The notes: a model not told the origin generated them from the letters alone. Positions 8,658 through 17,388 are shown, counted from the stretch's first letter. The stretch: 64,000 nt of DNA from FEN-299 sp963727765 (GCA_963727765.1 CAVSGZ010000007.1:124001-188000), one strand, 5' to 3'. Translations and numbers: made by a program.

Positions 8658-10762
8658 TGGACGTTCACCATCACCCACAGCAGCGCCAGGACCACTCCGA
8701 CCAGGCCGCAGGTGCCGAAGAACCCGATGTAGTCGCTCGGCGCCGGCTTCAGGATCTCCCAGCCGGTGCCCGGGAAGAGCTTGTCCGAGTCGAACCTGCC
8801 GGGGTCGGCGTAGGACGCTTCGACCGCGGCCCGGTCGGCCTCGGCGGTCGCCTGGACCGGCGTGTGGACTCGCGCGAAGAAGCGATCGAGGGTCGGCTTG
8901 GGCACCGACGGCGTGACGTAGGAGAACGCGACGAGCAGGACGAACGGGAAGAGCGCGTCGAAGAAGAACCGGACAGCCAGTAACTGCGGCTTGCTCGAAT
9001 GGCTGAAGTCGGCGCCGAACCAAGTCAGGATCCAGACCTCGGCGTTGAACCGGCCGAGGCCGATCCGCGGCGAATCGGGATCGGCCGGATTCGTGCGTGC
9101 GACGCGGTCGAAGAAGATCCCCACCGGCGCCATTTGGAGAGTGCCCGTCACCGGGTCGCCGACGGCCGCTGCCCGGCCTTGGGCGACGTCGGCAGCCGTC
9201 GCCTTCGAGACCACCTGGACAGACCTGGCCGCCGTCTCGGCCAGGAAGGCGGGCCGGCGGCTGGCCCACTCCATCGACGAGAAGGCCGTCGGCACCAGCG
9301 CGTAGACGATCAGGCAGACCGCCACCTGCAGGATGACGGCCGACTTGGTGACGCGCCGCCAGAGGAACCCGAGCCAGATCGACGCGCCGAAGATCGCCGG
9401 GATCGAGATGATGTACTGGAAGAGCCCGAGCAGACTGTCGGCGACCAGCGCCACCACGATGCCGCCCACCAGCGTGACCGCCACCATGATCCGCCCCACC
9501 ACCAGGTAGTGCCGGTCGGACCGGTCGCGGACCCACGGCTTGTAGAGGTTGCGGATGAAGAGCGCGGAATGGGAGACCGCCGACGCGCCCAGCCAGGACA
9601 TGCTGCCCGAGAGGACACCGACGAGCATCAGGCCGATGGCGCCCGGCCAGAGCAGGTCGCGCGTCATCACGCCCCAGATCAGGTCGGGATCGTGCAGGCC
9701 GTCGGCGTAGATCGCGATGGCCAGCAGTCCGGCAAACGCCCAGCACAGCATCAGGAGGCGCTTGAGGAACATGCCGCCGATCATCCCGACGCGCGCCGCG
9801 AACTCGTTGGTCGCCGATCCGGCCGTCTGCATTCCCGAGACGACCGCGACGATCGACACGAGATTGGCCAGCACCATCCCGACGATGGTGTACCACGCGT
9901 AGTCGCTCAGCGTGGCCGACCCGAACAGCTGGAACAGGTGCGCGGGGACGCGCGCGTGAAGGCCTGCCAGCCCTCCGACGTGGGAAAGCCCGACCGGGAT
10001 CAGCAGCACCGAGAAGATCACGATCAGCGTCCCCTGGATGGCGTCGGTCAGGGCCGCCGCCCGGAAGCCTCCGAGCATCGTGTAGATACCCACGATGAGC
10101 ACGTACACGACGTAGAACCAGGTCTCGTCGACGTAGGACACGAACGACCGCAGTTCTCCGCGCTTCTCCTTTTCGCGCAGCTCGTCGGCACGGGCCCGTT
10201 GGGTGGTCGAGAGCGACAGTGCCGGGCGCGCCTCGAGCCCCCTGAGCTCCGCAAGTTCCGTGATGCTCTGGCGCTCGGCCGGCGTGCACAGTTCGACCGG
10301 CTTGGGTGTCATCGCCACGGCCGTCTTGGCCGCCACCAGATAGCCGATGCCGCCGCCGATCAGCGCCGACAGCACGAGCGTGAACACCGCGTAGGACGCC
10401 GCGAGGAACTGGCTCTCGAACCGCTCGGCGAAGTAGTCGCCCACCGTCGTGAGCCGCACGCGGCGGAAGAGCATCACCGTGAACCAGTAGAACGGCGTGA
10501 GGAAGAGCACCAGCGACTGGATCCACATCCCGCCGATGCCCTGGCGATAGACCTCGCGCGAGACCGCCACGGCCTGGTCGGCATGCGTGGAGGTGCCGAA
10601 GTTCAGGAAGAACTGGAAGGCTTTCCCGAGCTTGCGGCCCGCCAGGAAGAAATCATCGAGCGTCGCGACGCGGGCGGCCGCCCGCTTGCCGAGCCAGAGG
10701 ACGACGGCCAGGTAGACGACAACGAGCCCGAGGTCGATGGGGTGGAGGCCCCAGAGCTGCAT
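8654..10762 (-). CDS. Sodium:solute symporter (SSS family)
   Basis: This 702-residue polytopic inner-membrane protein has more than a dozen hydrophobic helices. The N-terminal LWLGKRAAARVATLDDFFLA and the following FGTSTHADQAVAVS segment fit the first helices of sodium-coupled sugar or solute symporters. Compared with a usual 500-600 residues it carries an extra cytoplasmic-looking loop near residues 150-200 and a long C-terminal extension. As first gene of the operon it probably imports the saccharide acted on by the downstream enzymes. The start at 10762 is the first ATG before the first hydrophobic helix. Its substrate is inferred from context only. Confidence 0.88.
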   Translation of the reverse strand: MQLWGLHPIDLGLVVVYLAVVLWLGKRAAARVATLDDFFLAGRKLGKAFQFFLNFGTSTHADQAVAVSREVYRQGIGGMWIQSLVLFLTPFYWFTVMLFRRVRLTTVGDYFAERFESQFLAASYAVFTLVLSALIGGGIGYLVAAKTAVAMTPKPVELCTPAERQSITELAELRGLEARPALSLSTTQRARADELREKEKRGELRSFVSYVDETWFYVVYVLIVGIYTMLGGFRAAALTDAIQGTLIVIFSVLLIPVGLSHVGGLAGLHARVPAHLFQLFGSATLSDYAWYTIVGMVLANLVSIVAVVSGMQTAGSATNEFAARVGMIGGMFLKRLLMLCWAFAGLLAIAIYADGLHDPDLIWGVMTRDLLWPGAIGLMLVGVLSGSMSWLGASAVSHSALFIRNLYKPWVRDRSDRHYLVVGRIMVAVTLVGGIVVALVADSLLGLFQYIISIPAIFGASIWLGFLWRRVTKSAVILQVAVCLIVYALVPTAFSSMEWASRRPAFLAETAARSVQVVSKATAADVAQGRAAAVGDPVTGTLQMAPVGIFFDRVARTNPADPDSPRIGLGRFNAEVWILTWFGADFSHSSKPQLLAVRFFFDALFPFVLLVAFSYVTPSVPKPTLDRFFARVHTPVQATAEADRAAVEASYADPGRFDSDKLFPGTGWEILKPAPSDYIGFFGTCGLVGVVLALLWVMVNVQ

Positions 10763-10773
10763 GCGGCTCCTGA

Positions 10774-10794
10774 TGGAGAGGGCAGAGGGCGGAG
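10774..10794. repeat. Short heptamer tandem repeat
   Basis: Three 7-nt units TGGAGAG, GGCAGAG, GGCGGAG follow one another 12 bp upstream of the transporter start. They match the GGC-phased heptamer arrays at 17354 and, in reverse orientation, at 17420, 26561 and 33920. Confidence 0.55.
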
Positions 10795-10912
10795 TGATTC
10801 TCCCTGACGGGCAGGGACGGCGTCAATCGAACTCGTCAGTCTGCTCGGGCGCCGACCGCTTCAGTGCCCGCCCGCGCCGGTTCCGCGGGCGCAACTAGCC
10901 GCGGCGGCGCGG

Positions 10913-10921
10913 TGCTACAAT
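10913..10921 (+). promoter_or_regulatory. Extended -10 promoter candidate
   Basis: TGCTACAAT fits an extended -10 element (TGn followed by TACAAT) and lies 15 bp before the leader ORF at 10937. No convincing -35 is visible. Transcription would begin near 10928 and run into the exported-protein gene. Confidence 0.4.
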
Positions 10922-10936
10922 GCCGGCGGTCGTCTC

Positions 10937-11032
10937 ATGCCCTTTTCAGCCGGCGCCCACCTCGGCCCGTACGAGATTGACTCAGCCGCCGCAATGCTCG
11001 CCGCCTGTCCGCAGGAGGGGTTCGCGCAATGA
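10937..11032 (+). CDS. 31-codon leader ORF resembling a Ser/Thr kinase N-terminus
   Basis: The peptide begins MPFSAGAHLGPYEI, which closely matches the start of acidobacterial eukaryote-like Ser/Thr protein kinases (typically SAGTRLGPYEI followed by a glycine-rich loop). The resemblance stops after residue 14. The frame then runs to a TGA that overlaps the ATG of the next gene (CAATGA), so it can act as a translationally coupled leader. It may be the relic of a kinase gene whose promoter and start were kept. No kinase activity is possible. Whether it is translated is unknown. Confidence 0.45.
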   Translation: MPFSAGAHLGPYEIDSAAAMLAACPQEGFAQ

Positions 11033-13122
11033 GGCGCGTTCTCCTGTTGCTGCCCCTCCTGGTCGCGCTGTCCGGCGAGGAGTACTTCCAGATCACAGTG
11101 GTGGACCGGGCGACGGGGCGGGGTGTCCCGATGGTGGAATTGCAGGCGAATAACGCCGTCTCACGTTACACCGACAGCCAGGGGCACATTGCGTGGAACG
11201 AGCCGGGGCTGATGGACCGCCCGGTCTATTTCGAGGTGCGGAGTCATGGTTACCGGTACGGAGCAGGCGGTCTGCAGCTCACGACCACACGAGGCGGAAA
11301 GACGCGGATCGAGATCGACCGCGTGAACATCGCCGAGCGGCTGTACAGGGTCACGGGGCAGGGGATCTATCGCGACAGCGTTTTGCTGGGACTGCCGGTA
11401 CCGCTTCGAGAGCCGGTGCTGAATGCCGAGGTGATGGGACAGGACACGGTGCTGGCAACGCCGTATAAGGGGAGGATTTTCTGGCTCTGGGACGACACGT
11501 CGCGGGCGGCATATCCGCTCGGGTCGCTGGCCGGGTCCGGGGCGACGTCGGAGCCGCCGGGACAGGGCGGCCTGGACCCGGCGGTGGGCGTGGACCTCAC
11601 GTACTTCATCGACAAGAGCGGGTTCTCGAAGCCGATGACGCCGTTCGCGGTGCGGGGGATGAAGTGGAAGTCCTGGCTCGCGGTGGTCAAGGACAGAGAG
11701 GGGCGGGAGCGGCTGACGACACACTACCGGAGCATGATGAGCTTGGCTGAGGTGGCGGAGAGCGGGCTGGCGGTGTTCAACGACGCGACCGAGGTGTTCG
11801 AGCCGTACAGCCGGTTCGAGCCGGGATTTGGCATGGACGTTCCGGCGCACCCATTTCGCGTCGCATCGGGGAGGGACGAATACCTCTATTTCTCGCAGCC
11901 GCTGCCCGTGTGGCGGGCGCACGCCGTGCTCGAAGAACTGGCGGATGCCGCCATGTATGAAGGGTACACGCCACTCGTCGCCGGCAGTCGGTATGAAAAG
12001 ACGGCCACCAGCCTCGACCGGGATCCGCACGGGCGGCTCATGTACGGGTGGAAGCGTGGCACGCCGCCACTCCGGGTCGAGCAGGAAGAGGAACTCGTGC
12101 GGCTCGGCCGGATGAAGCCGGAGGAGCGGCTCTGCCAGTTGCGGGATGTGGTGTCTGACGCGGCGGTCAAGCCGCACGCAGGCGGCGTGGCCTGGAACGC
12201 GTGGCGGCGGCGGTGGGTGATGGTTGTCGAAGAGGACCGCGGACTGGCCGACAACGGCGAGGTCTGGTACGCGGAAGCCGACACGCCGCCGGGCCCGTGG
12301 GTCTACGCCAGAAAGGTGGTGACTCACGACAAGTACACCTTCTACAACCCGGTGCACCATCCGTTCTTCGACCAGGAGGGCGGACGGCTGATCTACTTCG
12401 AAGGCACGGTGTCGAACACGTTGTCCGGGAGCCTGGTCAAGATCCCCGCCTACGACTACAACCAGATGATGTACCGGCTCGCGCTCGACGATGCGCGGCT
12501 CACGCTGCCGGTGGCGGTGTATCGACTGAAGGACGGGCGGTATCTGCTTCGGGAGGGAGTCGAGGCCGCCAAGGCATGGGCGGACGTAGAGGGCATCCCT
12601 TTCTTTGCACTGGAGCCGGGGCGATGCGGCGGCACTGTACCGGCGGCGGGGATCTTCGATGCGCTGCCCGTGGAAATCCCGCCCGACGACTGGCTGAGCG
12701 GTCAGTGGACCTGCCACGAAAGCAACGGATCGACGTTCGAGATGAGTCTGCAGCGTGAGGGTGAGGCGGTGCGCGGGTATGCGGATCGATGGCCGGTCCA
12801 GAACGGACGCGCGCGGGGAGGGAGGCTGGAGTTCGATGTGAACTTCGATGGGACGTCGCTGCGCGTCGATGCGACGGTCAACAGCAGCAGGCTGGAGGGT
12901 GCGTATCAGGGCGCTGGTGAGGTCGGCACATTCAAATGCCAGGCGGACGTCAAGCCGACATGGTTGCGGTCGCCTGCTCTGGTGCCGCTCTACGTTCAAC
13001 GGACGCCGAATGGTGGCGTCGAATACACCATCCAGGCGCCGCCGGGCGCAACACCAGTGGGACGCGTTTGGCGGAACCCGGTGCGGGCGGACGTCCTCGA
13101 CAGGAACGCGAAAGCGCGGTGA
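11029..13122 (+). CDS. Exported protein with carboxypeptidase-regulatory-like N-terminus and propeller-like body
   Basis: This 697-residue protein starts with a signal peptide (MRRVLLLLPLLVALSGEE). Residues about 20-110 look like a small beta-sandwich (TVVDRATGRGVPMVELQ, a later TDSQGHIAW). A long body follows with repeated aromatic strands (GRIFWLWDDTSRAAYPLG, VDLTYFIDKSGFSKPMTP, GEVWYAEADTPPGPWVYA), suggesting a beta-propeller. The last about 140 residues form another beta domain. Similar proteins are annotated as hypothetical in Planctomycetes and Acidobacteria (recollection). The ATG at 11029 has a strong AGGAGGGG 8 bp upstream and overlaps the leader ORF stop. It is divergent from the carbohydrate operon, so a surface role in saccharide handling is possible but unproven. 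Confidence 0.75.
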   Translation: MRRVLLLLPLLVALSGEEYFQITVVDRATGRGVPMVELQANNAVSRYTDSQGHIAWNEPGLMDRPVYFEVRSHGYRYGAGGLQLTTTRGGKTRIEIDRVNIAERLYRVTGQGIYRDSVLLGLPVPLREPVLNAEVMGQDTVLATPYKGRIFWLWDDTSRAAYPLGSLAGSGATSEPPGQGGLDPAVGVDLTYFIDKSGFSKPMTPFAVRGMKWKSWLAVVKDREGRERLTTHYRSMMSLAEVAESGLAVFNDATEVFEPYSRFEPGFGMDVPAHPFRVASGRDEYLYFSQPLPVWRAHAVLEELADAAMYEGYTPLVAGSRYEKTATSLDRDPHGRLMYGWKRGTPPLRVEQEEELVRLGRMKPEERLCQLRDVVSDAAVKPHAGGVAWNAWRRRWVMVVEEDRGLADNGEVWYAEADTPPGPWVYARKVVTHDKYTFYNPVHHPFFDQEGGRLIYFEGTVSNTLSGSLVKIPAYDYNQMMYRLALDDARLTLPVAVYRLKDGRYLLREGVEAAKAWADVEGIPFFALEPGRCGGTVPAAGIFDALPVEIPPDDWLSGQWTCHESNGSTFEMSLQREGEAVRGYADRWPVQNGRARGGRLEFDVNFDGTSLRVDATVNSSRLEGAYQGAGEVGTFKCQADVKPTWLRSPALVPLYVQRTPNGGVEYTIQAPPGATPVGRVWRNPVRADVLDRNAKAR

Positions 13123-13200
13123 GCTGATGCTCGGCGAAGCGGGATGACCCGCTGGCCTGCCAGCCGTCGCTGGGCGAAGCCCTGTTGGCGCAGTTCCCCG

Positions 13201-13269
13201 GCTCGCACCATTTCGGATGGTGCGAGCATGCGCACTTAGCCTTCGTTGGGGAACACTCGGCTAAGTGCG
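13201..13269. repeat. Two perfect hairpins next to tRNA-Leu
   Basis: Hairpin 1 pairs GCTCGCACCAT (13201-13211) with ATGGTGCGAGC (13217-13227) around a TTCGG loop. Hairpin 2 pairs CGCACTTAGCC (13231-13241) with GGCTAAGTGCG (13259-13269) around a 17-nt loop. Neither is followed by a T run. They could end transcription from the 11029 gene or that of the tRNA on the other strand, or be remnants of a mobile element. Confidence 0.6.
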
Positions 13270-13280
13270 AAGGGGAACCT

Positions 13281-13369
13281 TGGTGCCGGAGGAGGGAATT
13301 GAACCCACACTCCCCGTGAAGGGAACGGGATTTTGAGTCCCGCGCGTCTGCCAGTTTCGCCACTCCGGC
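13281..13369 (-). tRNA. tRNA-Leu (anticodon CAA)
   Basis: On the minus strand the sequence folds as a class II tRNA. The acceptor stem GCCGGAG pairs with CTCCGGC, followed by A and an encoded CCA. The anticodon stem CGGGA/TCCCG encloses the loop CTCAAAA (anticodon CAA). There is an extended variable arm and a T-loop GGTTCAATTCC. The length is 89 nt including CCA. A TATACT -10 element lies upstream at 13387-13392 on the minus strand. It decodes UUG leucine codons. Confidence 0.95.
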
Positions 13370-13606
13370 ACTCGGAGAGGACCCTCAGTATAACCCGGGC
13401 CGGCCCAGCCACGAGTCAGCCACAATTAGTGGTAGTCGCAAGCTCAGCAGCCACAAGTGCTGGCCCGCTCGAGGGGCATGCCAGCTCCGACCCTAAGTTG
13501 ATGCGGACAAAGGAGAAACCCTGGCGACGAGCGTCGGCTCACCGCCCCCAGGCGCCAGTTCTACAGCGAAACAAAGGCAAAACTGATGCGCTTGTGGCCA
13601 TTTTTC
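13370..13606. other. Intergenic region, no gene seen
   Basis: Between tRNA-Leu and the carD promoter only the tRNA -10 element (TATACT on the minus strand, 13387-13392) and a few short imperfect inverted repeats are visible. Base composition is less GC-rich than in the surrounding genes. No supported ORF or RNA gene is present. Confidence 0.5.
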
Positions 13607-13635
13607 TTGAGAATTGTCTCGAGCTTCTGTATACT
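13607..13635 (+). promoter_or_regulatory. Sigma-70-type promoter of carD
   Basis: TTGAGA (13607-13612) and TATACT (13630-13635) are separated by 17 bp, close to the sigma-70 consensus and in a locally AT-rich stretch. The start codon of carD is at 13692, leaving a leader of about 50 nt. Confidence 0.7.
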
Positions 13636-13691
13636 AATTTCCGGTTAGATCCAGAGCCTCCAGACAATTCCCTTCCTAGAACGGGGGACAC

Positions 13692-14273
13692 GTGACATTC
13701 CAGATCGGTGACAAGGTCATCTACCCGAATCACGGTCTCGGCGTCATCGAGCGCATCGAAGAGAAAACCATCCTCGGCACTACTTGCGGGTTCTACTCGC
13801 TCCGTATTGCATCGAACGAGACGATGGTGCTCGTGCCGGTCGGGAACGCGGACAGCGTCGGGCTGCGTCGGGCCATTGTCGGCACGGAAGTCGACCGTCT
13901 CTTCCGCATCCTCGGTGACGGCAAGATCGACAGCCAGCAGAACTGGAAAGGCCGCTTCAAGGACAACTCCGAGAAGATGCGCACCGGTTCGATCTACGAC
14001 GTGGCCGATGTGCTGAAGAGCCTCACGCTGCTCAGCAAGTCGAAGAACCTGTCGTTCCGCGAGAAGCGGATGCTCGACCGCGCCCGGTTCCTGGTGGTCT
14101 CCGAGATCACAGAGGTCCTGCACGAGGTCCAGGGGACTGTCGAGGCGCGCGTCGACCGCGCGCTCGATCGGTCGCTGTCGACCAAGACGCGCGTGGCCGT
14201 GAAGGCGAAGACCGCCAAGGTGCTGCCAATCGTCGCCCCGGCCGTCGCCCGCCGCGCCGTGCGTGCGTCGTAG
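13692..14273 (+). CDS. carD: CarD family transcriptional regulator
   Basis: CarD-like proteins bind the RNA polymerase beta subunit and stabilise open promoter complexes. This 193-residue protein has the N-terminal Tudor-like RNAP-interaction domain (FQIGDKVIYPNHGLGVIERIEE, residues 3-24) and a helical DNA-binding C-terminal half (IYDVADVLKSLTLLSKSKNLSFREKRMLDRAR region). The length is a little above the usual 160 residues because of a basic, alanine-rich tail. The start is GTG at 13692, 4 bp after a GGGGGA Shine-Dalgarno sequence. It is probably a single-gene unit between its own promoter and the terminator at 14359. Confidence 0.92.
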   Translation: MTFQIGDKVIYPNHGLGVIERIEEKTILGTTCGFYSLRIASNETMVLVPVGNADSVGLRRAIVGTEVDRLFRILGDGKIDSQQNWKGRFKDNSEKMRTGSIYDVADVLKSLTLLSKSKNLSFREKRMLDRARFLVVSEITEVLHEVQGTVEARVDRALDRSLSTKTRVAVKAKTAKVLPIVAPAVARRAVRAS

Positions 14274-14358
14274 CGCGGCGCAACCGCTCGGCGGGCCGCT
14301 CTTCGGCTGAAGATGACGGGCCTCGCGCCAAAAGCGTGAGGCTCGCGGACGGAAACCC

Positions 14359-14388
14359 AAGGCCTGGATCGCAGTCGGTCCGGGCCTT
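14359..14388 (+). terminator. Terminator-like hairpin after carD
   Basis: AAGGCCTGGA (14359-14368) pairs with TCCGGGCCTT (14379-14388) with one mismatch around a 10-nt loop. The following bases are TCGTG rather than a clean T tract, so termination may be partial. It lies 86 bp after the carD stop. Confidence 0.5.
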
Positions 14389-14405
14389 TCGTGTATCATG
14401 CCTCG

Positions 14406-15206
14406 ATGATGCCGCCCGCCGGTGACAGTCCGCAGGTGGCTTGCCCGGCGCCACCGCCACCGCGCCTGAAAGGAGCGGCGTGGCTGGTCGCCGCCGTCCG
14501 CTCGCTTGCAACCTACATCGCCATCTCGCTCTACGTCGTCCTGGTTGGCCCTCCCGGCGTGTGCTTCGCCTGGCTGTTCGACCAGCCGGGGCTCCTCTAT
14601 GTGCTCTCGCACGGCGGCATTGCGCTTGGCCTCGCACTCTCTGGCATCTCGTACCGGCTGACCGGCGTCGAGCGGATTCCGCGCGGCCGCACGGCGGTCT
14701 ACTGCGCCAACCACGCGAGCAACATCGACGCCCCGCTGCTATTCCACCTCCTGCACCCGCGCCTCCACATGCTCTACAAGATGGAGTTCGGGAGAATGCC
14801 GATCCTCGGTCGCGCGGCGCCGCTGGCCGGCTTCATCCCGGTGGAGCGTCGGAACCACGACCAGTCGCAGCACGCCGTGGACCAGGCGGCGGCATCGGTC
14901 GCCTGCGGCCACTCGTTCCTCGTGTTCCCCGAGGGGACGCGAAGCCGGACGGGAGAGCTCTTGCCCTTCAAGAAGGGCGGCTTCATCATGGCGATCAAGG
15001 CCCAGGTGCCGATCGTGCCCGTGGCGATCCTCGGCGGCCGTGCCGCGATGTACAAGGGCAGCCGCCTGATCCACCCCGTGCGCGTCGACGTGCGCGTGGG
15101 TGTGCCGATTGAAACGGCCGGGATGACGCTCGACGACCGCGACCGCCTGATCGCCAGGGCCCGCTGTCAGATCGAAGAGATGATCGCGACGGCGGCCGGA
15201 GGGTAG
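14406..15206 (+). CDS. plsC: 1-acyl-sn-glycerol-3-phosphate acyltransferase
   Basis: Transfers an acyl chain to lysophosphatidic acid to make phosphatidic acid at the inner membrane. The HX4D catalytic motif is NHASNID, followed by the glycerol-phosphate-binding FPEGTRSRTGELLPFKKGG and IVPVAILGG. Two hydrophobic segments precede the catalytic domain. Start choice is uncertain: GTG at 14391, ATG at 14406 and ATG at 14409 are all in frame, and the GTG sits against the upstream hairpin. The protein is about 266 residues, normal for the family. It ends 30 bp before the VWFA gene and may share a transcript with it. Confidence 0.9.
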   Translation: MMPPAGDSPQVACPAPPPPRLKGAAWLVAAVRSLATYIAISLYVVLVGPPGVCFAWLFDQPGLLYVLSHGGIALGLALSGISYRLTGVERIPRGRTAVYCANHASNIDAPLLFHLLHPRLHMLYKMEFGRMPILGRAAPLAGFIPVERRNHDQSQHAVDQAAASVACGHSFLVFPEGTRSRTGELLPFKKGGFIMAIKAQVPIVPVAILGGRAAMYKGSRLIHPVRVDVRVGVPIETAGMTLDDRDRLIARARCQIEEMIATAAGG

Positions 15207-15236
15207 CGCCTGCTCCGCCTGGTTTCGAGGGTAGCT

Positions 15237-17354
15237 ATGTCGCCATCACCCGCGTCGCGCTCGCTCACCGCCATCACCGCCCGCTGCCTGGCAGCCACGC
15301 TCGTGGCCGCGCTCGGAGCCCTGGCGCTCGTGCAGGGGCAGCAGTCTCCGCCGGGCCAGCGGGGCCAGGGACGGCCGCCGGCCGCGCAGGAGCAGCCGCC
15401 GACGTTTCGCAGCGAGGTCAACTTCGTCCGCGTCGACGTCTACCCGACCGCCGACGGCAAGCCGGTGACCGACCTCGAGCAGCAGGATTTCGAGCTGTTC
15501 GAGGACAACGTCCCCCAGGAAGTCCGGACCTTCGAGCACATCGTGGTGCGGGCGCCGACGGCCGAGGAGGCGGCAGCGCGGCCCGAGCCGAACACGGTGG
15601 AGCAGTCGCGCCAGATGGCCGCCGAGTCCAAGGCGCGCCTGTTTGTCCTCTACCTCGACACCTACCACATCTCGCGGGGCGGCGCGATGTCGGTTCGCGA
15701 CGCGCTCGTCCGCTTCCTCCGCAGGGCGCTCGGCCCCGACGACCTGATTGCCGTGACGACGCCGGAGATGCCGGCTTCCTCCGTCACGTTCGCGCGGCGC
15801 ACCGGGAGCATCGAGGGCCTGGTCGACCAGTTCTACCGTTGGAGCCGCCGCGATTCGATCACCGACTACGATCCGATCGAAGAGCAGTACATGCAGTGCT
15901 ACCCGCCCGGCGCCAACGACCACAGCAGCGTATCCGCGATCGCCCGCGAGATGATCGAGCGGCGCCGGGAGCGGATCACCCTCGAGTCGCTCGGCGAACT
16001 GGTCGCGCACCTCGGCGCCATCCGCGAGGAGCGGAAGGCGGTGCTGGCGGTCAGCGAGGGCTGGGTGCTCTACCGGCAGAACTGGGCGCTGACCCAGACG
16101 ACAGCCGGGCAGGCGAACCTCGGCAGCCAGTTCCAGTCGCGCTGTGACGGCGATCGGCAGGAACTCTCGATGGAAGACCACGAGCGCGACTTCCGGAATC
16201 TGATCGACGACGCCAACCGCGCGAACGTGAGCTTCTACCCCCTCGACCCGCGCGGGCTGGTCGTGTTCGATCAGCCGCTGTCGGTCGGGCAACTCGACGT
16301 CATCACCGATTCGGCCAACCTCCGCTCGCGGCTCGACTCGCTGCAGACGCTCGCCGGCGCCACCGACGGCATCGCCATCGTCAACAGCAACGACATCGAC
16401 CGGGGTCTGCGGCGCGTGGTCGACGACCTGACCTCCTACTACCTGCTCGGCTACTACTCGACCAACACGAAGTTCGACGGACGGTTCCGCGCGATCAAGG
16501 TACGCGTGAAGCGGCCGGGCGTCGACCTGAGATACAGGCGCGGGTACCGCGCGGCGACCAAGGAGGAAGTGGCCAGCCGCGCGGCCGGCGCCCCGACGCC
16601 GGGAGCCGCGCCCTCGCCCATGGCCACCGCGATCTCCAGTCTGTCCAAGATCCGCGCCGACGCCGTCGTCCACGCGCAGGGGGGCTACACGTGGCAGGCG
16701 GCGCCAGGCGGCGCCCTGCGTCCGGTGATCTGGATCGTCGGCGAGTGGGACCCGGCGCTGGCGACGCGCGAGGAGCAGTGGAAGCCGGGTGCCGACGTCA
16801 CTATCGTCGTGAACGCGCCGGACAGGACCGCGCTCGAGACGGTCCAAGAGACGCTGACGCACGACGTGCGGGCGTTCGACGTGCGGGTTCCGGTGCCGGC
16901 AGGACAGACGGCGGGGGATTACAGCGTCCGGATTACGACCAAACCCGCGGGGACGGTGCTCGGTTCCACCGAGATGTTGCACATCGTTGTTCCCAAGTGG
17001 CCTGCGGCCGGGACGTCGGCGGTCGGTCAGCCGGCGTTGTTCCGGCGAGGGCCGTTCACCGGCCCGGCGTGGGTGGCGGCGGGGGATATCAGGTTCCGCA
17101 GGCAGGAGCGGATCAGGGTGGAGGTGAGCGCCACCGGGCCGATGACGGGCAGCAGCGTCCGCCTGCTCGACCGCGCCGGGCACCCGCTGGCGATCCCCGT
17201 CACCTCTGCCGAACGCGACGACGGCGGCGCCCGCGTGGTGTCGGGCGAAGCCGTGCTCGCGCCGCTCAGCGCCGGCGATTATGTGCTCGAGATCACCATC
17301 AGGCAGGGTGAGACGACGCAGCAGGTGCTGGCGGCGTTTCGGATCATCCCGTAG
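15237..17354 (+). CDS. Exported VWFA-related protein (TIGR03436 type)
   Basis: This 705-residue protein has a signal peptide (about residues 1-34) and then a proline/glutamine-rich stretch. The beta domain FVRVDVYPTADGKPVTDLEQ and DFELFEDNVPQEVRTFEHI is typical of the acidobacterial VWFA-related family. A von Willebrand A-like domain follows (LFVLYLDTYHISRGGAM, an altered metal site), then YYLLGYYSTNTKFDGRFR and KVRVKRPGVDLRYRRGY. The last about 250 residues form beta domains. Acidobacteria carry many paralogues; the function is unknown and adhesion or complex assembly outside the inner membrane is assumed. The ribosome site GAGGGT lies 5 bp before the ATG. Confidence 0.88.
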   Translation: MSPSPASRSLTAITARCLAATLVAALGALALVQGQQSPPGQRGQGRPPAAQEQPPTFRSEVNFVRVDVYPTADGKPVTDLEQQDFELFEDNVPQEVRTFEHIVVRAPTAEEAAARPEPNTVEQSRQMAAESKARLFVLYLDTYHISRGGAMSVRDALVRFLRRALGPDDLIAVTTPEMPASSVTFARRTGSIEGLVDQFYRWSRRDSITDYDPIEEQYMQCYPPGANDHSSVSAIAREMIERRRERITLESLGELVAHLGAIREERKAVLAVSEGWVLYRQNWALTQTTAGQANLGSQFQSRCDGDRQELSMEDHERDFRNLIDDANRANVSFYPLDPRGLVVFDQPLSVGQLDVITDSANLRSRLDSLQTLAGATDGIAIVNSNDIDRGLRRVVDDLTSYYLLGYYSTNTKFDGRFRAIKVRVKRPGVDLRYRRGYRAATKEEVASRAAGAPTPGAAPSPMATAISSLSKIRADAVVHAQGGYTWQAAPGGALRPVIWIVGEWDPALATREEQWKPGADVTIVVNAPDRTALETVQETLTHDVRAFDVRVPVPAGQTAGDYSVRITTKPAGTVLGSTEMLHIVVPKWPAAGTSAVGQPALFRRGPFTGPAWVAAGDIRFRRQERIRVEVSATGPMTGSSVRLLDRAGHPLAIPVTSAERDDGGARVVSGEAVLAPLSAGDYVLEITIRQGETTQQVLAAFRIIP

Positions 17355-17381
17355 GCGGGCGGCGGAAGGCGGGAGGCGGAG
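17354..17381. repeat. GGC-phased heptamer tandem array
   Basis: Four 7-nt units GGCGGGC, GGCGGAA, GGCGGGA, GGCGGAG follow directly on the stop codon of the VWFA gene. They are the same class, in opposite orientation, as the arrays at 17420, 26561 and 33920. Confidence 0.65.
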
Positions 17382-17388
17382 ACAACGA

